Numbered from the stretch's first letter, positions 34,330 through 46,075 are shown. The stretch is 64,000 nucleotides of DNA from Ashinkailepas kermadecensis (GCA_034440615.1 JAOTOM010003931.1:26001-90000); one strand, 5' to 3'. The notes: generated by a model from the sequence alone, not told the origin. A program made the numbers and translations.

Positions 34330-35065
34330 CCGCTGCGACATTGGCTGCCGGCCCGACTGGCGGTACCGGTCCCGCCACTGAGCACACGCTGCGACACTGG
34401 ATGTCGGCCCAACTGGCGGTCCCGGTCCCGTCACTGAGCACAAGCTGCGACACCAGGCTGTCGGCCCGACTGGCGGGACCGGTCCCGTCACTGAGCACAA
34501 GCTGCGACACCAGGCTGTCGGCCCGACTGGCGGGACCGGTCCCGCCACTGAGCACACGCTGCGACACTGGATGTCGGCCCAACTGGCGGGCCCGGTCCCG
34601 TCATTGAGCACAAGCTGCGACACCAGGCTGTCGGCCCGACTGGCGGGACCGGTCCCGTCCATTGAGCACACGCTGCGACACTGGCTGCCGGCCCGACTGG
34701 CGGGACCGGTCCCGTCACTGAGCACACGCTGCGACACTGGATGTCGGCCCGACTGGCGGGACCGGTCCCGTCACTGAGCACAAGCTGCGACACCAGGCTG
34801 TCGGCCCGACTGGCGGGACCGGTCCCTCCACTGAGCACACGCTGCGACACTGGATGTCGGCCCGACTGGCGGGACCGGTCCCGCCACTGAGCACACGCTG
34901 CGACACTGGATGTCGGCCCGACTGGCGGGACCGGTCCCGCCACTGAGCACACGCTGCGACACTGGATGTCGGCCCGACTGGCGGGACCGGTCCCGCCACT
35001 GAGCACACGCTGCGACACCAGGCTGTCGGCCCGACTGGCGGGACCGGTCCCGTCACTGAGCCTAT
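34330..35065. repeat. 57-bp minisatellite after the PDZ5 exon, about 13 copies
   Basis: Unit: CACTGAGCACACGCTGCGAC, ACTGGATGTCGGCCCGACTG, GCGGGACCGGTCCCGC. Two subtypes alternate (ACACTGGATG and ACACCAGGCTG). Contains GGGACCGGTCCC, a perfect palindrome, in most units. Starts 60 bp after the donor. Confidence 0.93.
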
Positions 35066-35104
35066 GCTCCGACGTTCTGCTCACGCGCGGATTCGGATGA
35101 AACT

Positions 35105-35470
35105 GGTCTAGAGATACGTAGCAGGATTGGCTCCGAAATTGGCGTCGAACTGATGCTGGGGCTGGTGCCAGGACTGGTGCTGAGGCAGGTACTGGAGCTG
35201 GTGCCAGGAGACTGGCACTGAAACCGGTGCTATGACTGGTGCTGAGAAAGGTTCCAGTATTGGTGCTGAGTTACGTACCAGGACCGGTGCTGGGGTCTGG
35301 TGTCGGACTGGTGTCGCTAGTGCTGGACTGGTGCTTGACTGGTGCCGGGGCTAACGTCGAAGCTGGCGTCGAGTCTGGTGCCGAGTCTGGTGCCGAGTCT
35401 GATGCCGAGACTGCTACTGGGACTTGAGTCTGGGTGATGTTTGGGCTGGTGCCGAGACTGATGCAACCAG
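35105..35470. repeat. Degenerate ACTGGTGCTGAG repeat
   Basis: A loose ~12-15 bp repeat (CTGGTGCCGAGTCTGGTGCC and variants). Confidence 0.75.
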
Positions 35471-35938
35471 ACTGGAAGATGTTCAGTGCCTGACAGAGGT
35501 GTTTGCCATTGTTTGTGTTTGTGTTTGCTTTCTATTCAGCATGTATACTGGAGGCTAGTCATGTGCATCTTGTCGCCCAACAAAACCATATGAGTGCCTG
35601 AAAACAAGACGGTAGTGTGGAGTTTTAATTTAGAGCCACTTTTAATAAATAAGTCGTGTGATGACATGCATATAGGGGTCTCTCGTTGCCTGGTCCTTGA
35701 TTATTGAAGCTATCCTGATATCGCTTGTTTGTCGGCATTTTCTGACTGTTATCATGTGCATCTTTTCTATGGTGTTTTAACCAGCCCAGGTGTGTACAAC
35801 TAATAAGCATATCAGGCCTTTCTGTAGCTGTGGAATCACTGCCGTCAGCCGTGGATACTGTGTACTTGACTTCACCTACAAAACGCGATCGTGTTCCGGC
35901 TTAAAGCCCACTTTTACCTATCACATTCACAAGAGCAA

Positions 35939-35942
<4 letters not shown>
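35471..35942. other. Unique sequence
   Basis: Nothing recognised. Confidence 0.35.
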
Positions 35943-35996
<54 letters not shown>

Positions 35997-36039
35997 TGTA
36001 CATAAACACACACATACACAAACACACAAACACAAACAC

Positions 36040-36098
<59 letters not shown>

Positions 36099-36136
36099 CA
36101 TAAACACACACATACACAAACACACAAACACAAACA

Positions 36137-36192
<56 letters not shown>

Positions 36193-36200
36193 TATATCCT
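35943..36200. repeat. Three (TA)n blocks separated by a duplicated CA-rich spacer
   Basis: (TA)n at 35943-35993, 36042-36091 and 36140-36190. The two spacers share ATGTACATAAACACACACAT and ACACAAACACACAAACACAA, so the block was duplicated as a ~98-bp unit. Confidence 0.93.
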
Positions 36201-37639
36201 ATAAACATATCCCAAGTGATCATAACCCCGCAAACCTTCCATAACTTTCACCTCAGAGGACTCATGATGGGTTAGCTGCAGCGCGTTATGCACGGAGTTA
36301 TCCTACTTGGGTTCTCTCCCAGAGATGGCATAATATACCGCTGCCTGATTCCACGTCCCGATGCCTTGTGTAGGAGTCTGCTTCAGTGCATGCCGCATAA
36401 TATGCCAACATTGGCTGGTATTGAACACATCTACACATTATGAATGTGGCATGACGGCCTGCTCCTCCTCCTCTCTCTTCTTTTGTCCCCCTCCAGCCCT
36501 CCATATATTCCTCCTCCTTGTCTTTGCCTCCATCCCTCCAAACTCTCGTCTTCTTCCTGTCTCCCTGTCCCTCACATACACCCACTGAATGCCCCACCGT
36601 CGGCAACATTGCTGAGCGGTGCGAATTGTGGTCCATGCCTGAGCTGTACTCCGTCGATCCTCCGTCCACGATGTGTTGTCTGTCGCCTTGCCGCGCATGC
36701 CTGGCAGCTGGACTGGCGGTGTGTGGTTGTCGGTGGCCGTGCAGCCCGCTCTGACTAGTCATGCACTGGTGCGATGAGCCCGCTGACGGGCCACCACGGA
36801 CTGATCGAGAGCTGGTGCGGCTGCCTAGTACTGCCACCACGGACTGACCGAGAGCTGGCGCGGCTGCCTAGTACTGCCTAGAGGCCGACCAGTCTCCTGC
36901 CTGGCGGCGGCTCGGCGCTCTCGCTGTGCGTGTCCGTGTCCGTGTCCGTATGTGTGTGCGTGTGTTGGCCGGCATGCAACTGTATCCTGTACTCGGCGCA
37001 CGTGTGCACGCCTGGTGCATTCCTGTGCCGCCCACCGCCGCCTGTGTGTTGTGCCCAGTTGGATGAAAATACAGAGTGGAATGCTAGTAGTGTGCCGTTT
37101 CCATTACTCTTCGGGATACTGGAGAGAACGCAGAAGAGGATGAGGATGTGGATGTCCATGCATGATGCAGGGTGCGAGAAATGTTGAGAGTTGTTATCAG
37201 GATGCATCAATTTCAGGATCTCGGGATGATTATGTGTTCAGGATTGGATATCATGAAGGTGGAATCGCAAAATGGTTTTGGTCATGTGCTTCCACTTCAC
37301 AGCATAACAAAGGAACCCACGGTTTTCTTGAGGAAACGTTGCGCTTGCCAGTGGATTCTCGCCTTCCTGGATGGCAGAAATCGATTATGGAATATTTTGA
37401 ATACTGACATCAAGGACTATTATCGGCGTAATTCCTCCCAGATGTCGTACTTAGCATGTTAATAGAATGATAGCTAACTGAGCTCAATCCATAGTCCTAA
37501 ATTCTTATTTCCAGGGATGCTTCAGTTCCTCCGGGTTTTGCTTTTTTATGTAGCGCCTATCACTGAGCCCCCAATGCTTTTCAAGTACATCGACTTTAAA
37601 ATTACAGTTAACGATATTTTAACACCCAACACGGTAGTT
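36201..37639. other. Intron sequence, no exon supported
   Basis: A two-copy repeat (CCACGGACTGACCGAGAGCT, about 36795-36880) and (TG/GTCC) runs near 36925-36965. I could not support any exon here. Confidence 0.4.
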
Positions 37640-37659
37640 TGATCTAACTTGGATGACGA

Positions 37660-39170
37660 ACGACATGTAGAGGTTTTTTTTCGACATCGAGAGTGCCTAC
37701 ACCACATGGGGATGGGGTATCCTGGAACAGGGGATAGAATCCTGTTGTGCGCTGTTGTATGGACACCTGGAAGAGCTTACTGGTCGAGCGGCCGTCACGC
37801 GTTCGGGTGACAATTATGACATCTTCTTACTCAGGTGAACGGCGTTCCTCGGGGAAGTGTGTTAAGTGTTGCCCTGCTTGAAGCGATCATAAATGATATT
37901 GGAGATACTCCGCCACATGGGATTGGGAAGTCAGTGCTTGTTTGTGGTGTTGCAGTTTGGTCGTCTGCGTCACGTACAACTTCGCTGCCGAAGCCAATGC
38001 AGCTTGCCGTATCCCATCTGGATAAATGAGCATCGTAAATGGCTTCCGGGTGGTTTCCTTAAATGGCTTCCGAAGCAAAGTCGGCAGCAATGCACTTCTG
38101 CCGTCGTCGGGAGTTCCTACATCCTTATAGTTCAGCCTTACAGGCAACGAGCACACTTTTATCAAACTGTAGGGTTCTTGAGTGTTAAATTTGACAGTCG
38201 TTTGGCGTATAAAGCCCACCTGAAGGTTTTTCGAGAGAACTGGAAAATCTTTAGATATGAAGTGCAAAAATCAGGCAAGGTACCGAACGCATAAAGCTGC
38301 CGTTTTGGGCATATGCCGATCGCTTACACCTTTGCATTTCGATTATTGTTGTGTTTACGACTCGGCTATGCTCCGTAAGCTCACTTTCGACCTGCTGCTG
38401 CACTTCCATCCTGCTGCCATGACGATCGCCACTGGAGTGCTCGAACTTCGACGAGTGGTCTAGGGGTAAGATGCTCGTCTCACAATCGAAAGGTTGTGGG
38501 TTCGAGTCTCACCTGTCGCTACTCTTCGCCCGCGACCAATCGGCGTGAGAGATTGGCGACGCTACATGACTCGACGGTCGACGTGTCGTAAAACCAATAA
38601 CCAACCGACGACCGTGAATCTCTTGGCGGAGGCCCATGAGTCGCTGATAGCCATGATAAGAGCGACACCCCGGTTGCGTGCGAGTTGAGGCAGCTTCCTG
38701 CGCACCCAACTTACCAGTCAGCGTTTTCCTGCCGCACACTACAGATATTCAGTTGGGGACGAAGCCTCAGTGTGAGCCCTTTTTCTCTTGGCGTACGAGA
38801 GTTGCTGCAAGAGAGTAACATTTGTTTGCACAGCAAACACGCCGGCAAAGCAGAGTTGATGCCACAGCTCTTTCGCCTGGAGAGCCTAGAACATCTGAAA
38901 TCTTGTCGTGGATTTGCTTTTGCATGCAATTACAGTTACGGATCAAGGACGTGCCGGTGTGGGCTGTGCCTTCGTGAGTGGTTCTACGACTAGGACATTT
39001 ACACTGCCAGCCCATGCATCGGTTTACGCGGCGGAATTGGTGGCTATTAGCAAATCGCTGTGTTTCCCTAATATCGGGTATGAAAATGCTGACGTTTCGA
39101 TAAGTAGTAGCTATAACTTAACTGCTTTGCTCATGATTCGCTCCCACAGGAGATCGTAATGCGCCTACTG
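37660..39170 (+). mobile_element. Jockey-like LINE remnant: reverse transcriptase and RNase H parts
   Basis: Decayed frames on the + strand: FDIE-like ESAYTTWGWGILEQ (about 37690), VNGVPRGSVLSVALLEAIIN (about 37833-37895), SRLAYKAHLKVFRENW (about 38205-38250), and after the SINE the RNase H-type GVGCAFVSGSTTRTFTLPAH with ASVYAAELVAISKSL (about 38955-39060). Many frameshifts and stops. Interrupted by the SINE at 38450-38604. Confidence 0.75.
38450..38604 (+). mobile_element. tRNA-Val-derived SINE, copy 4, nested in the LINE
   Basis: GACGAGTGGTCTAGGGGTAA, GGTTCGAGTCTCACC and the common body ending CCAATAACCAA. LINE-derived sequence flanks both sides, so the SINE is the younger insertion. Confidence 0.88.
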
Positions 39171-40982
39171 TGGAAAACGCATAAATTCATGCGAATTATC
39201 TCCAGCCAATCCTACAAGTAGGGTTTGCTGGAGATAATTGGTCGACAAATCTTCTCCCCATTTTTGGGCCGCTCATGCGCCTCCCCCGTCATCAGTCCGT
39301 CAGCGTAGCATAACACAGGCTTTTACCGTGTGCGTATGCTTATGTATGTGTGAATTAAGTGGGTGTAATATGACTGCAAAAATTAAAAACAAGCGTTAGT
39401 TATGCGGAATCGAATGCATGTCACTGCTCATTTATGAACGCTAAATGATGAAGTCTTTTCGATGTGCCCTGAAACCAAAATTATCATTCAGCCAGCCAAT
39501 AATATTTGTATCGTCCCGTCCCTGGTCTGACCTACTTCAGTACAGTTGAGTAGGTGGTTACAAATTGCGCTACGGGCTGTGGCCCTAACCATGGGTGTCA
39601 TTTGATCAGGTTGGTTGGGGACGGAGGGGGAAAATGACCTTTTTGATTGCCAAAGCTTCCCCGAAAACCATTCGAACCATTCTTGTGAATGAGGGCGCAG
39701 TTTCTACGCCCGGAATGAGGGCGCAAGTAGCCCCCTTAGCATATACGAAGTGACACGAATGGTCCTAGCAATACTTAGCTATTGCCTTAGTTATTGATTT
39801 ATGCATGCATTTTTTCAATTTGTTTCTTCCTTGTTTATTCTTCTAAATTTAGTTCCTGCTGTGTTTATGCATTGGTATCTTTGACTGTTCCTTTATATAT
39901 TTATTTGTGCACCTATTTATAGATTTCCTTACTTATACGCTTATTTATCGATGCATCTGTGTCTTCTCTGATCATATCTGCCCTGCAAAAAGCATCATTG
40001 CGACCACCAATAATATTGTATTCGAGTTAAATTCTGCTAGTACTTAAGAAAGCAAGCAAAAGCAATTAGTCTTTCTGTGTCCCAGACTAAGCCAAAATAT
40101 ACTCCATGTGTTTTGTTGGTTGGTTGTGGCTTTACGACGTGCTCAGCAGCTGAGGCATATGACGTCGCCTGCCTCTTCTCACTCTGGCGGGAAGGGCGGA
40201 CTCCGCGAGGTACTCCCTGTGTTTATGGTACTGGTCGTAAGGTAAGGTCTGGTCATCTATTGTTCATGCAATATACAAATATAATAATGAAAAACCAGAA
40301 CTTTAACCCTCCACCACCACCGGCCGGGTGGTGGGGAGCAGAAATCTGCTTCCCCTCCGCCCGTGATTTTCCCGCGGAAAAGCGGCGCGCGATAATGTGC
40401 CCAAACTTGGTGAACCCTTTTCCTATATCAGTATCGCTCGTCTTGAGAATAATGGGGTTAGATCATTCAAGGTCACTCACCTATTGCCGGTTATGTGAGG
40501 TTACCTGCAAAAACCTTTTTACATTTGCAGATTTTATGCATGCATGCATGCATGCATCTGTGTATGCATACATACACAGATTTTACACATTTGCTAACAC
40601 GTATATGTACATCAAGTCGTCAGGTGTTATTTTTCGTTTCGAAAACTTCTAGGTTGATTTTGCTGTACTCGTATAGCAGCAGCTAATATTAGTCGACAAA
40701 GCTATTCCAACACACACCCTCTGAATTAGCTATTAAACATGAAAATTCCAAATATTTCCATGTTTCCAAATTTTCGTTTTTTTGGTGGGTCTGACCGGTC
40801 GAGAAAAAAAATAAAGTGGGATTAGGACCTGGAATCCCAACGGTGGCGACGCCTATCCTTTTAAATCTTTATTGAAACGTGATTCATATGCTTAATTGTC
40901 ACTTCCTCCTGACGTCCTCGTATCTTTCGTTCGATTTACCTAACTTTTTTCATTGCTGAGCCATCTGTATGCTTGGTTCTGA
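39171..40982. other. AT-rich intron sequence, no exon supported
   Basis: A short GCATGCATGCATGCATGCAT run near 40537-40556. A near-inverted AGCCAATCCTACAAGTAGGG hairpin around 39205. Nothing coding. Confidence 0.4.
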
Positions 40983-40994
40983 CAAAGTACTGGA

Positions 40995-41166
40995 ACCTTA
41001 GGTTCTTTTACGACGCATTCAACTGCTAGGTCATGTCGCGTCGCCAACCTCTCACGCCGATTGGTCGCGGGTGGACTCGGTAAATGCCGCCGGCTGTGAG
41101 ATTCGAACCCACAATCTTCCGATCAAGAGTCCGACGCTCTACCAACTGAGCTACCGCGGCCCCCGG
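40995..41166 (-). mobile_element. tRNA-headed SINE with Lys-like (CTT) head
   Basis: On the - strand: GCCGCGGTAGCTCAGTTGGT (box A), GCGTCGGACTCTTGATCGGA (anticodon CTT), GTGGGTTCGAATCTCACAGC (box B), then the body CGCGACCAATCGGCGTGAGA and GTTGGCGACGCGACATGACC, AATGCGTCGTAAAAGAACC. Flanked by a perfect 12-bp target duplication CAAAGTACTGGA (40983-40994 and 41167-41178). Confidence 0.93.
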
Positions 41167-41325
41167 CAAAGTACTGGACATTTATTTTATGTCTACATGG
41201 TGTTTTGCATGGAACGAATGGGCACCAATCCCACTTTGACAACACAAATAATTTCGGCAAGTCCTCATGACTGAGTGACAGTCGTGAGTGACAGTTGTGA
41301 CAGTTGTGACAGTTGTGTCGTATGT

Positions 41326-42530
41326 TGTAAAGACATAAGACATAAAAGATCAGTGCAACTATGAGCCACAAGGGCCCTTCTTGGTTGCACTTTGGACACT
41401 GAACCAGTTGCCCACCAAATCTGTCGATCAACCCTCCCTGGAATACAGAAAAACAAGCCCCTATTCTTATAATGATTGCTATGCCGTTTTTATAGATGTT
41501 CAGTGTGTTGCTACTGTGTACAATGGTTCCTAGCAGCTGGTTCCAGTGTTCTACTACCCTGTTGGTGAAGAAAGACTGTCTTATCCTTGTCCTGCTGTGA
41601 TTAATTTTGAATTTTGAATTGATGACCTCTAATTGCATAATTTCTGTTAAATTCAAACATTTCCCTGAGATATCCCTGTTCCTGACCATGAACAAATTGA
41701 AAAACCTTGATGAGATCTCCTCTCAGCCTTCTATATCTAAGTGAAAACATATTCAATTTCTTCAATCTTTCCTCATATGCCAGGTTGCCTATACCATTAA
41801 CCATTTTTGTTGCCCTCTTTTGTACACTCTAAAAGCCAACAATCTTTCTCATAACTAGGGGACCAAGCTTGGACACAGTATTCCAAATGTGGCATGGCAT
41901 ATGCACAGTAAAGCTTCCTGATGACCTCACTTTTGTATGACACGTTCCTCTGTATTGCCCAAAGCATTCTTAGTGCCTTCTTCCTGGTTTCTTTGGTCTG
42001 TTCTGATGCCCCAAATTTTGTGTTCAAAATAACACCTAAGTCCTTCTCCTGCTGAGTCACAGATAGTACTTGGCCACCCATCAAGTATGGAGCCTTCATA
42101 TGCTGCCTACCTACATGCATGACGTTGCACTTATCAAAATTAAACTTCGTTTGCCATTTTTCGGACCACTTCACAAGCTCGTCTAAGTCTTTCTGCAGCA
42201 AAACCTGCTCATTGTGCCCTGTTATTGCCCTAAAGATCTTCAAATCATCCGCAAATTTAAAAACCTTACTGCTTAGGCCACATTCAATGCTATTCACATA
42301 TATAATGAACAATAGTGGCCCCAGTACCGACTCCTGGGGGACTCCACTAAGAACATTTTGCCATGATGACTTTGTACCATTTAGCATCACTCTCTGCTGT
42401 CTATCTGAAAGCCACAACTCTATCCATTTTAGGATGCTACCTGCAATACCATGGACCTGAAGCTGCATCATTAACCGTTTATGGGGTACCTTGTCAAAGG
42501 CATTACTAAGGTCAAGGTTGTGTCAAGGTG
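41326..42530 (-). mobile_element. CR1-like LINE, 5'-truncated, reverse transcriptase to 3' end
   Basis: The - strand frame from 42471 to 41797 reads IELWLSDRQQRVMLNG, SGVPQESVLGPLLFIIYVNS (motif 4), FADDLKIF (the catalytic Asp pair) and KDLGVILNTKF, then LRMLWAIQRNV and CAYAMPHLEYCVQAWSP. It continues after a frameshift with RRLRGDLIKVFQFVHG and SFFTNRVVEHWNQL, the typical CR1-type C terminus. The 3' end carries several ACTGTCACA units (41272-41320). It is less decayed than the Jockey copies. The exact clade is by recall. Confidence 0.88.
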
Positions 42531-42558
42531 GAAAGGTTGTGTCTCACCACTCATCATC

Positions 42559-43805
42559 TGAGTGACAGTTGTGTCGTATGCTTCCTTCATATTCCCACGT
42601 ATGTGGTCACTGTGCTGCATGCATCCCATTCTTCACACGGGAGTCTGCGAAATTGGTTGGGTGAGATGATCTTTTTGAGGGCCAGTTTCTTCGAACGGCA
42701 TTTTCTCTAGTGCACGACCACACAGGGCAATGGTTATGCTTCGGTCTGATTAGGTGTGGGGGGGGGGGGATTCAATGATAGAAGGGCCGGTGTGCCCTTG
42801 GCATATGCAAAATGACGCCTGTATCTAAAATTTCCAAAAATGACATTGTACCTGTGGAAATCACGGATGGATACAGGGGGAGGGGGCAATGGGGCATCTG
42901 CTCCCATGGAAAGGTTTCCCCGTCTTACCGAGAAAAGGCGCCCTTCCTGTTAGGCTCGAGTGCACCCCTCCCTCCTCCCTTGCATTCTACGGATCTCTAA
43001 TCCCAAGGTTCAGAGGAAAAGGTGCTATATTGAGAGGAAAACACGCTGGTACGCACACCTCAGTACGCTGGTGTGCATACCTCCCCCCCCCCGATGAACG
43101 AGTTTCAACCGAAGGCTCCCCTCCAGGGGCTTTGGCAGTGGTGCCCTTCCAGACGAGTACCTCCGTGCAAATTTCTTGATCCGCCCTCCCACTTCTTTAC
43201 CGTTAGCGGCGTCAATGCTCCAGGATATATGTAACAGATTTGATCGGCGAGGTAAATGGATCGTAATCATAGCTTTGCATTCCCTTCATTTTCCCCTACT
43301 GGCTAGGTAGATTATTGTCTCAGAGAAGTCTTCAGAGTAGAGTGGTTTCGTGGCATTATCTTGAGGTACTTGATGAGACTAATTTTGAGTTGGAAAGCAA
43401 AATGCATAACCCTGGTTAGGTAAGCGTGATATATACCATATTCAGTTATGTTCGTTTTTTACTCTAAACTGATTGCGCTTTGTAAACGTTTCAGTTACGA
43501 GGCATATGTGTCGACCTCTAAGCAGATGTGTTGACACCATGTGTCTTCGCTGAGGTTAAGACCACCGTGTGTGGGGAAAGCTCACGTTGAGATGTGGTCC
43601 TACGCATTTTTTTTGGTCAAGTTCGGGGGTCGGTCTCCCCGCCTGAAAGCTCACCCTCCAGCACTTCCGCTCCCACCATGGACCCCCACCTGACGGTGAC
43701 TGATGTCCTGGCTAGCTGTGGCCGGCTGCTGGCGGCCGGCCGCTGATGGCGCGATCAGCTGATCTCCCACAGACGACTGGGCTGCTGACCTGGCCGTGTC
43801 CTCAG
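42559..43805. other. Intron sequence, repeat-like, no exon supported
   Basis: G and C runs at 42759-42770 and 43083-43092. The words GGATCAAGAAATTTGC/GGAAGGGCAC recur as in other dispersed repeats. A frame at 43660-43745 (DPHLTVTDVLASCGRLLAAG) is short and unsupported. Confidence 0.4.
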
Positions 43806-43916
43806 GGCCTCACATCGACCTCTCAGTCCGGCATGGAGACCGACGACGTCACTGCCCAGATCAGCTCTCCATCGTCTGCCGGGGGCAACAACGACGACCC
43901 GCTGGTGGCCGATCAG
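43806..43916 (+). CDS. Patj: Candidate Patj exon: post-PDZ5 linker
   Basis: Thirty-seven codons in phase 0 between acceptor GTGTCCTCAG and donor CAG|GTAACT. The product is polar and acidic (GLTSTSQSGMETDDVTAQIS, then SSAGGNNDDPLVADQ). No domain. It is supported by both splice sites and by phase compatibility with the exons at 34033-34269 and 49028-49478. The intron before it would be about 9.5 kb and could hide other small exons. Confidence 0.55.
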
Positions 43917-44000
43917 GTAACTATTAGTGCCCAGCAGTTTTCCAGACTAGTAGCGATACCGTCAAACTAATGAATTGGGAGCAACAAAAGCAAACGTAAA

Positions 44001-44161
44001 GGGAGCGAGTAGCCTCGGGGTAAGGTACCCGTCTCCCAACCGAAAGAAATATGAATTTGATTCCCACCTATCGCTCCTCTTCGTCCGCGGCCAATCTGCG
44101 TGAAAGGTTTGCGTCGCCATTTCACACAACAGCCGATGCGTGGTAAAAGAAATAACACCAA
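44001..44161 (+). mobile_element. tRNA-Val-type SINE, diverged copy 5
   Basis: GGGAGCGAGTAGCCTCGGGG, CCCGTCTCCCAACCGAAAG, CTCTTCGTCCGCGGCCAATC, GTTTGCGTCGCCATTTCACA, GCGTGGTAAAAG. Same layout as the other copies with about 25 percent difference by eye. CAAACGT on both sides (43991-43997, 44162-44168) is a probable target duplication. It lies 85 bp after the exon ending at 43916. Confidence 0.8.
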
Positions 44162-44509
44162 CAAACGTGTAAGGCGCATAGACACCATAGCGAGCATCCA
44201 TGCGTATCATATGCATAACATGAAACACGTTAATAAAGACGGCATCACGCCAGTCAGTGGACACGCTTGAAGCAGAGAAGCCATGGGCTGCTAGTAAATC
44301 CATAGTTTCTTACGGCTCGAGTGATCGCTAGTGGGATGTTGTCTGGACCGGCGTCTGCTGCATTGTATTGACCTCAGCGACGGACAATGGGCCGCAGCCG
44401 GGCACACAGCTACCTGACACTCGGTGCTACCCGACACCCACTCAGAGCAGCCCTGACAGTCCGACGTAGTCGACAGCTCTCTCGGCCGGAGGCCTACCGG
44501 CGACCCGTT
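44162..44509. other. Unique intron sequence
   Basis: Nothing recognised. Confidence 0.35.
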
Positions 44510-44938
44510 ACCGGAAGAAAACTCACATGGCAAAAACATGTGTAGCACAGTACCTGTGAACAAAAGATCGCATGACAAATACTAGTACGGAAAAATGACT
44601 CGTAATGGCAAAATCTCGCATGGCAAAGGATCGTGTGTGTATAAAGCTCGTATGGGGGAATGGTGGTAATGACAAAAGTTCGTGTGCCAAAAATTCGCGT
44701 TAAAAAGTTCGTGTCAGAAAAATCTCGTAATGGCAAAAGTTTGTCTTGAAACGTTCGCACGCGGAAAAGTCATGTAATAGCAAAAGTTCGCATAGAAAAA
44801 AAACACGTGCGTGAAAAACTCGAAACAACAAAAATTCGCACGAAAACGGTTTGAGTGGAAAGAAGCTCGTAATTTCAAAAGTGTGTCTGTGGAAGAAGGT
44901 TGCATGTGGAAATATAGCAAGAAGTCGCATGAAATGAT
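44510..44938 (+). repeat. ~15-bp tandem repeat, left arm of an inverted pair
   Basis: About 26 degenerate copies of a unit close to AAAAGTTCGCATGGC (for example AAAATCTCGCATGGC, AAAAGTTCGTGTGCC, AAAAATTCGCACGA). The same repeat occurs in reverse complement at 45745-46075. Confidence 0.85.
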
Positions 44939-45186
44939 GTGTGCTACAGGTGATAACCAGTGCTAGTGGTCTCGCTAAACTACGAAGGTTCAAACCGGCA
45001 CACCCCTCATTTGGTGTGCCGTCCTCATTCATTGTTCTGCTGAGAACGTCTTCCTGGGGTAGCGAAACCCGAACTTGCGCAGGGTGGGTCGTACTATACA
45101 CCAACGTGCGGCCCGGTTGGCTGTTGAAAAGGAGATTCTTTGAATAACCTGCACCAGTGAAGGGTAGATGGGTGTTGTTCCACAAC

Positions 45187-45525
45187 TTGCCGCCACGGTA
45201 GCTTAGTTGGTCGGAGCGCTTGCCTGCGCTGGTCTCCCCAGTCATGGAAACACAGGGTTCGAGTCGCTTCACGCGCTCGCATTTAGGGCTGGAAGGGCCA
45301 GTTGGCAGCTGGCCCGATAAGGCCGTGTACGAGCTACCGGGCGGCCGTATCGGTGCATTGACGGCACGTTAAACTTTCGGTCAAAATTCTGCCATTGAAC
45401 TGGAATTCATGTATCGGGTGGTGGGGCCGGGGTTCACGCAACAGACCCTGCTTAGCAACAGGATCCTGGTTCATAAATCCACCCCAGCAAGAACTCGGAT
45501 TACGTTTATTAAAAAAAACTTTCTT
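45187..45525 (+). mobile_element. tRNA-headed SINE of a third family, between the inverted arms
   Basis: The head GCCACGGTAGCTTAGTTGGT, GGAGCGCTTGCCTGCGCTGG, ACACAGGGTTCGAGTC has box A and box B spacing. The body contains GGCCAGTTGGCAGCTGGCCC, GGGTGGTGGGGCCGGGGTTC, AGCAACAGGATCCTGGTTCA and CCCAGCAAGAACTCGGATTA. Related pieces occur at 10585 and 52560. Confidence 0.75.
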
Positions 45526-45744
45526 GAAGTGTGATAAGTATTACGCTTCATTAAAGGGAATAAATGAACCTAAAACACGGATGTCCACCAACGTTTAGGT
45601 AGAGGCAAAGTTGAATAGGTTAGTTCCTGGCTCATTTCATCTGCATTGAACATTAAGTATCATTTCGCGAAAAACCCGTATCGTTCTCGAGTATTCGGCC
45701 AAAAAGCAAGTTATGTACGTCCAGCTATCCAATCCTATTTTTGA

Positions 45745-46075
45745 TTGGATATTTTTGGCGTATGAGCTTTTTCCATGCGAGTTTTCTTTTCATATGAGCT
45801 TCATCCATGGCGGGCAGATGAAGCATACGAGCATGCAACTTTTTCTCCATGACAAGCTTTTACTTACGAGTTTTGCAAATGAGTATTTGCTTGCGAATTT
45901 TTACCAAACGAACTTTGTCCATGACGTGTTTTTGCTTGCAACGTTGCGTGATGTGAACTTTTGTCATACAAGCTTCTGCCATACGAGCTTTTTCCCTGAC
46001 GAACGTTTGCGGTACGACCTTTTGCCTGCCAACCTTTGCCATGCGAACTTCTGTCATGCGAGTTGTAGCCAGGCA
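45745..46075 (-). repeat. ~15-bp tandem repeat, right arm of the inverted pair
   Basis: Reverse-complement units such as GCCATGCGAACTTCTG, GCCATACGAGCTTTTT, CCATGACAAGCTTTT and CTTGCGAATTTTTACC, about 20 copies. Confidence 0.85.

Noticed and set aside
36580..36720. Exon reading RCELWSMPELYSVDPPST
   Set aside because: Attractive composition, but no acceptor/donor pair gives a phase compatible with 34269 and 43806.
41080..41162. Functional tRNA-Lys gene on the - strand
   Set aside because: Same reasoning: SINE body, 12-bp target duplication, and a mismatch in the anticodon stem.
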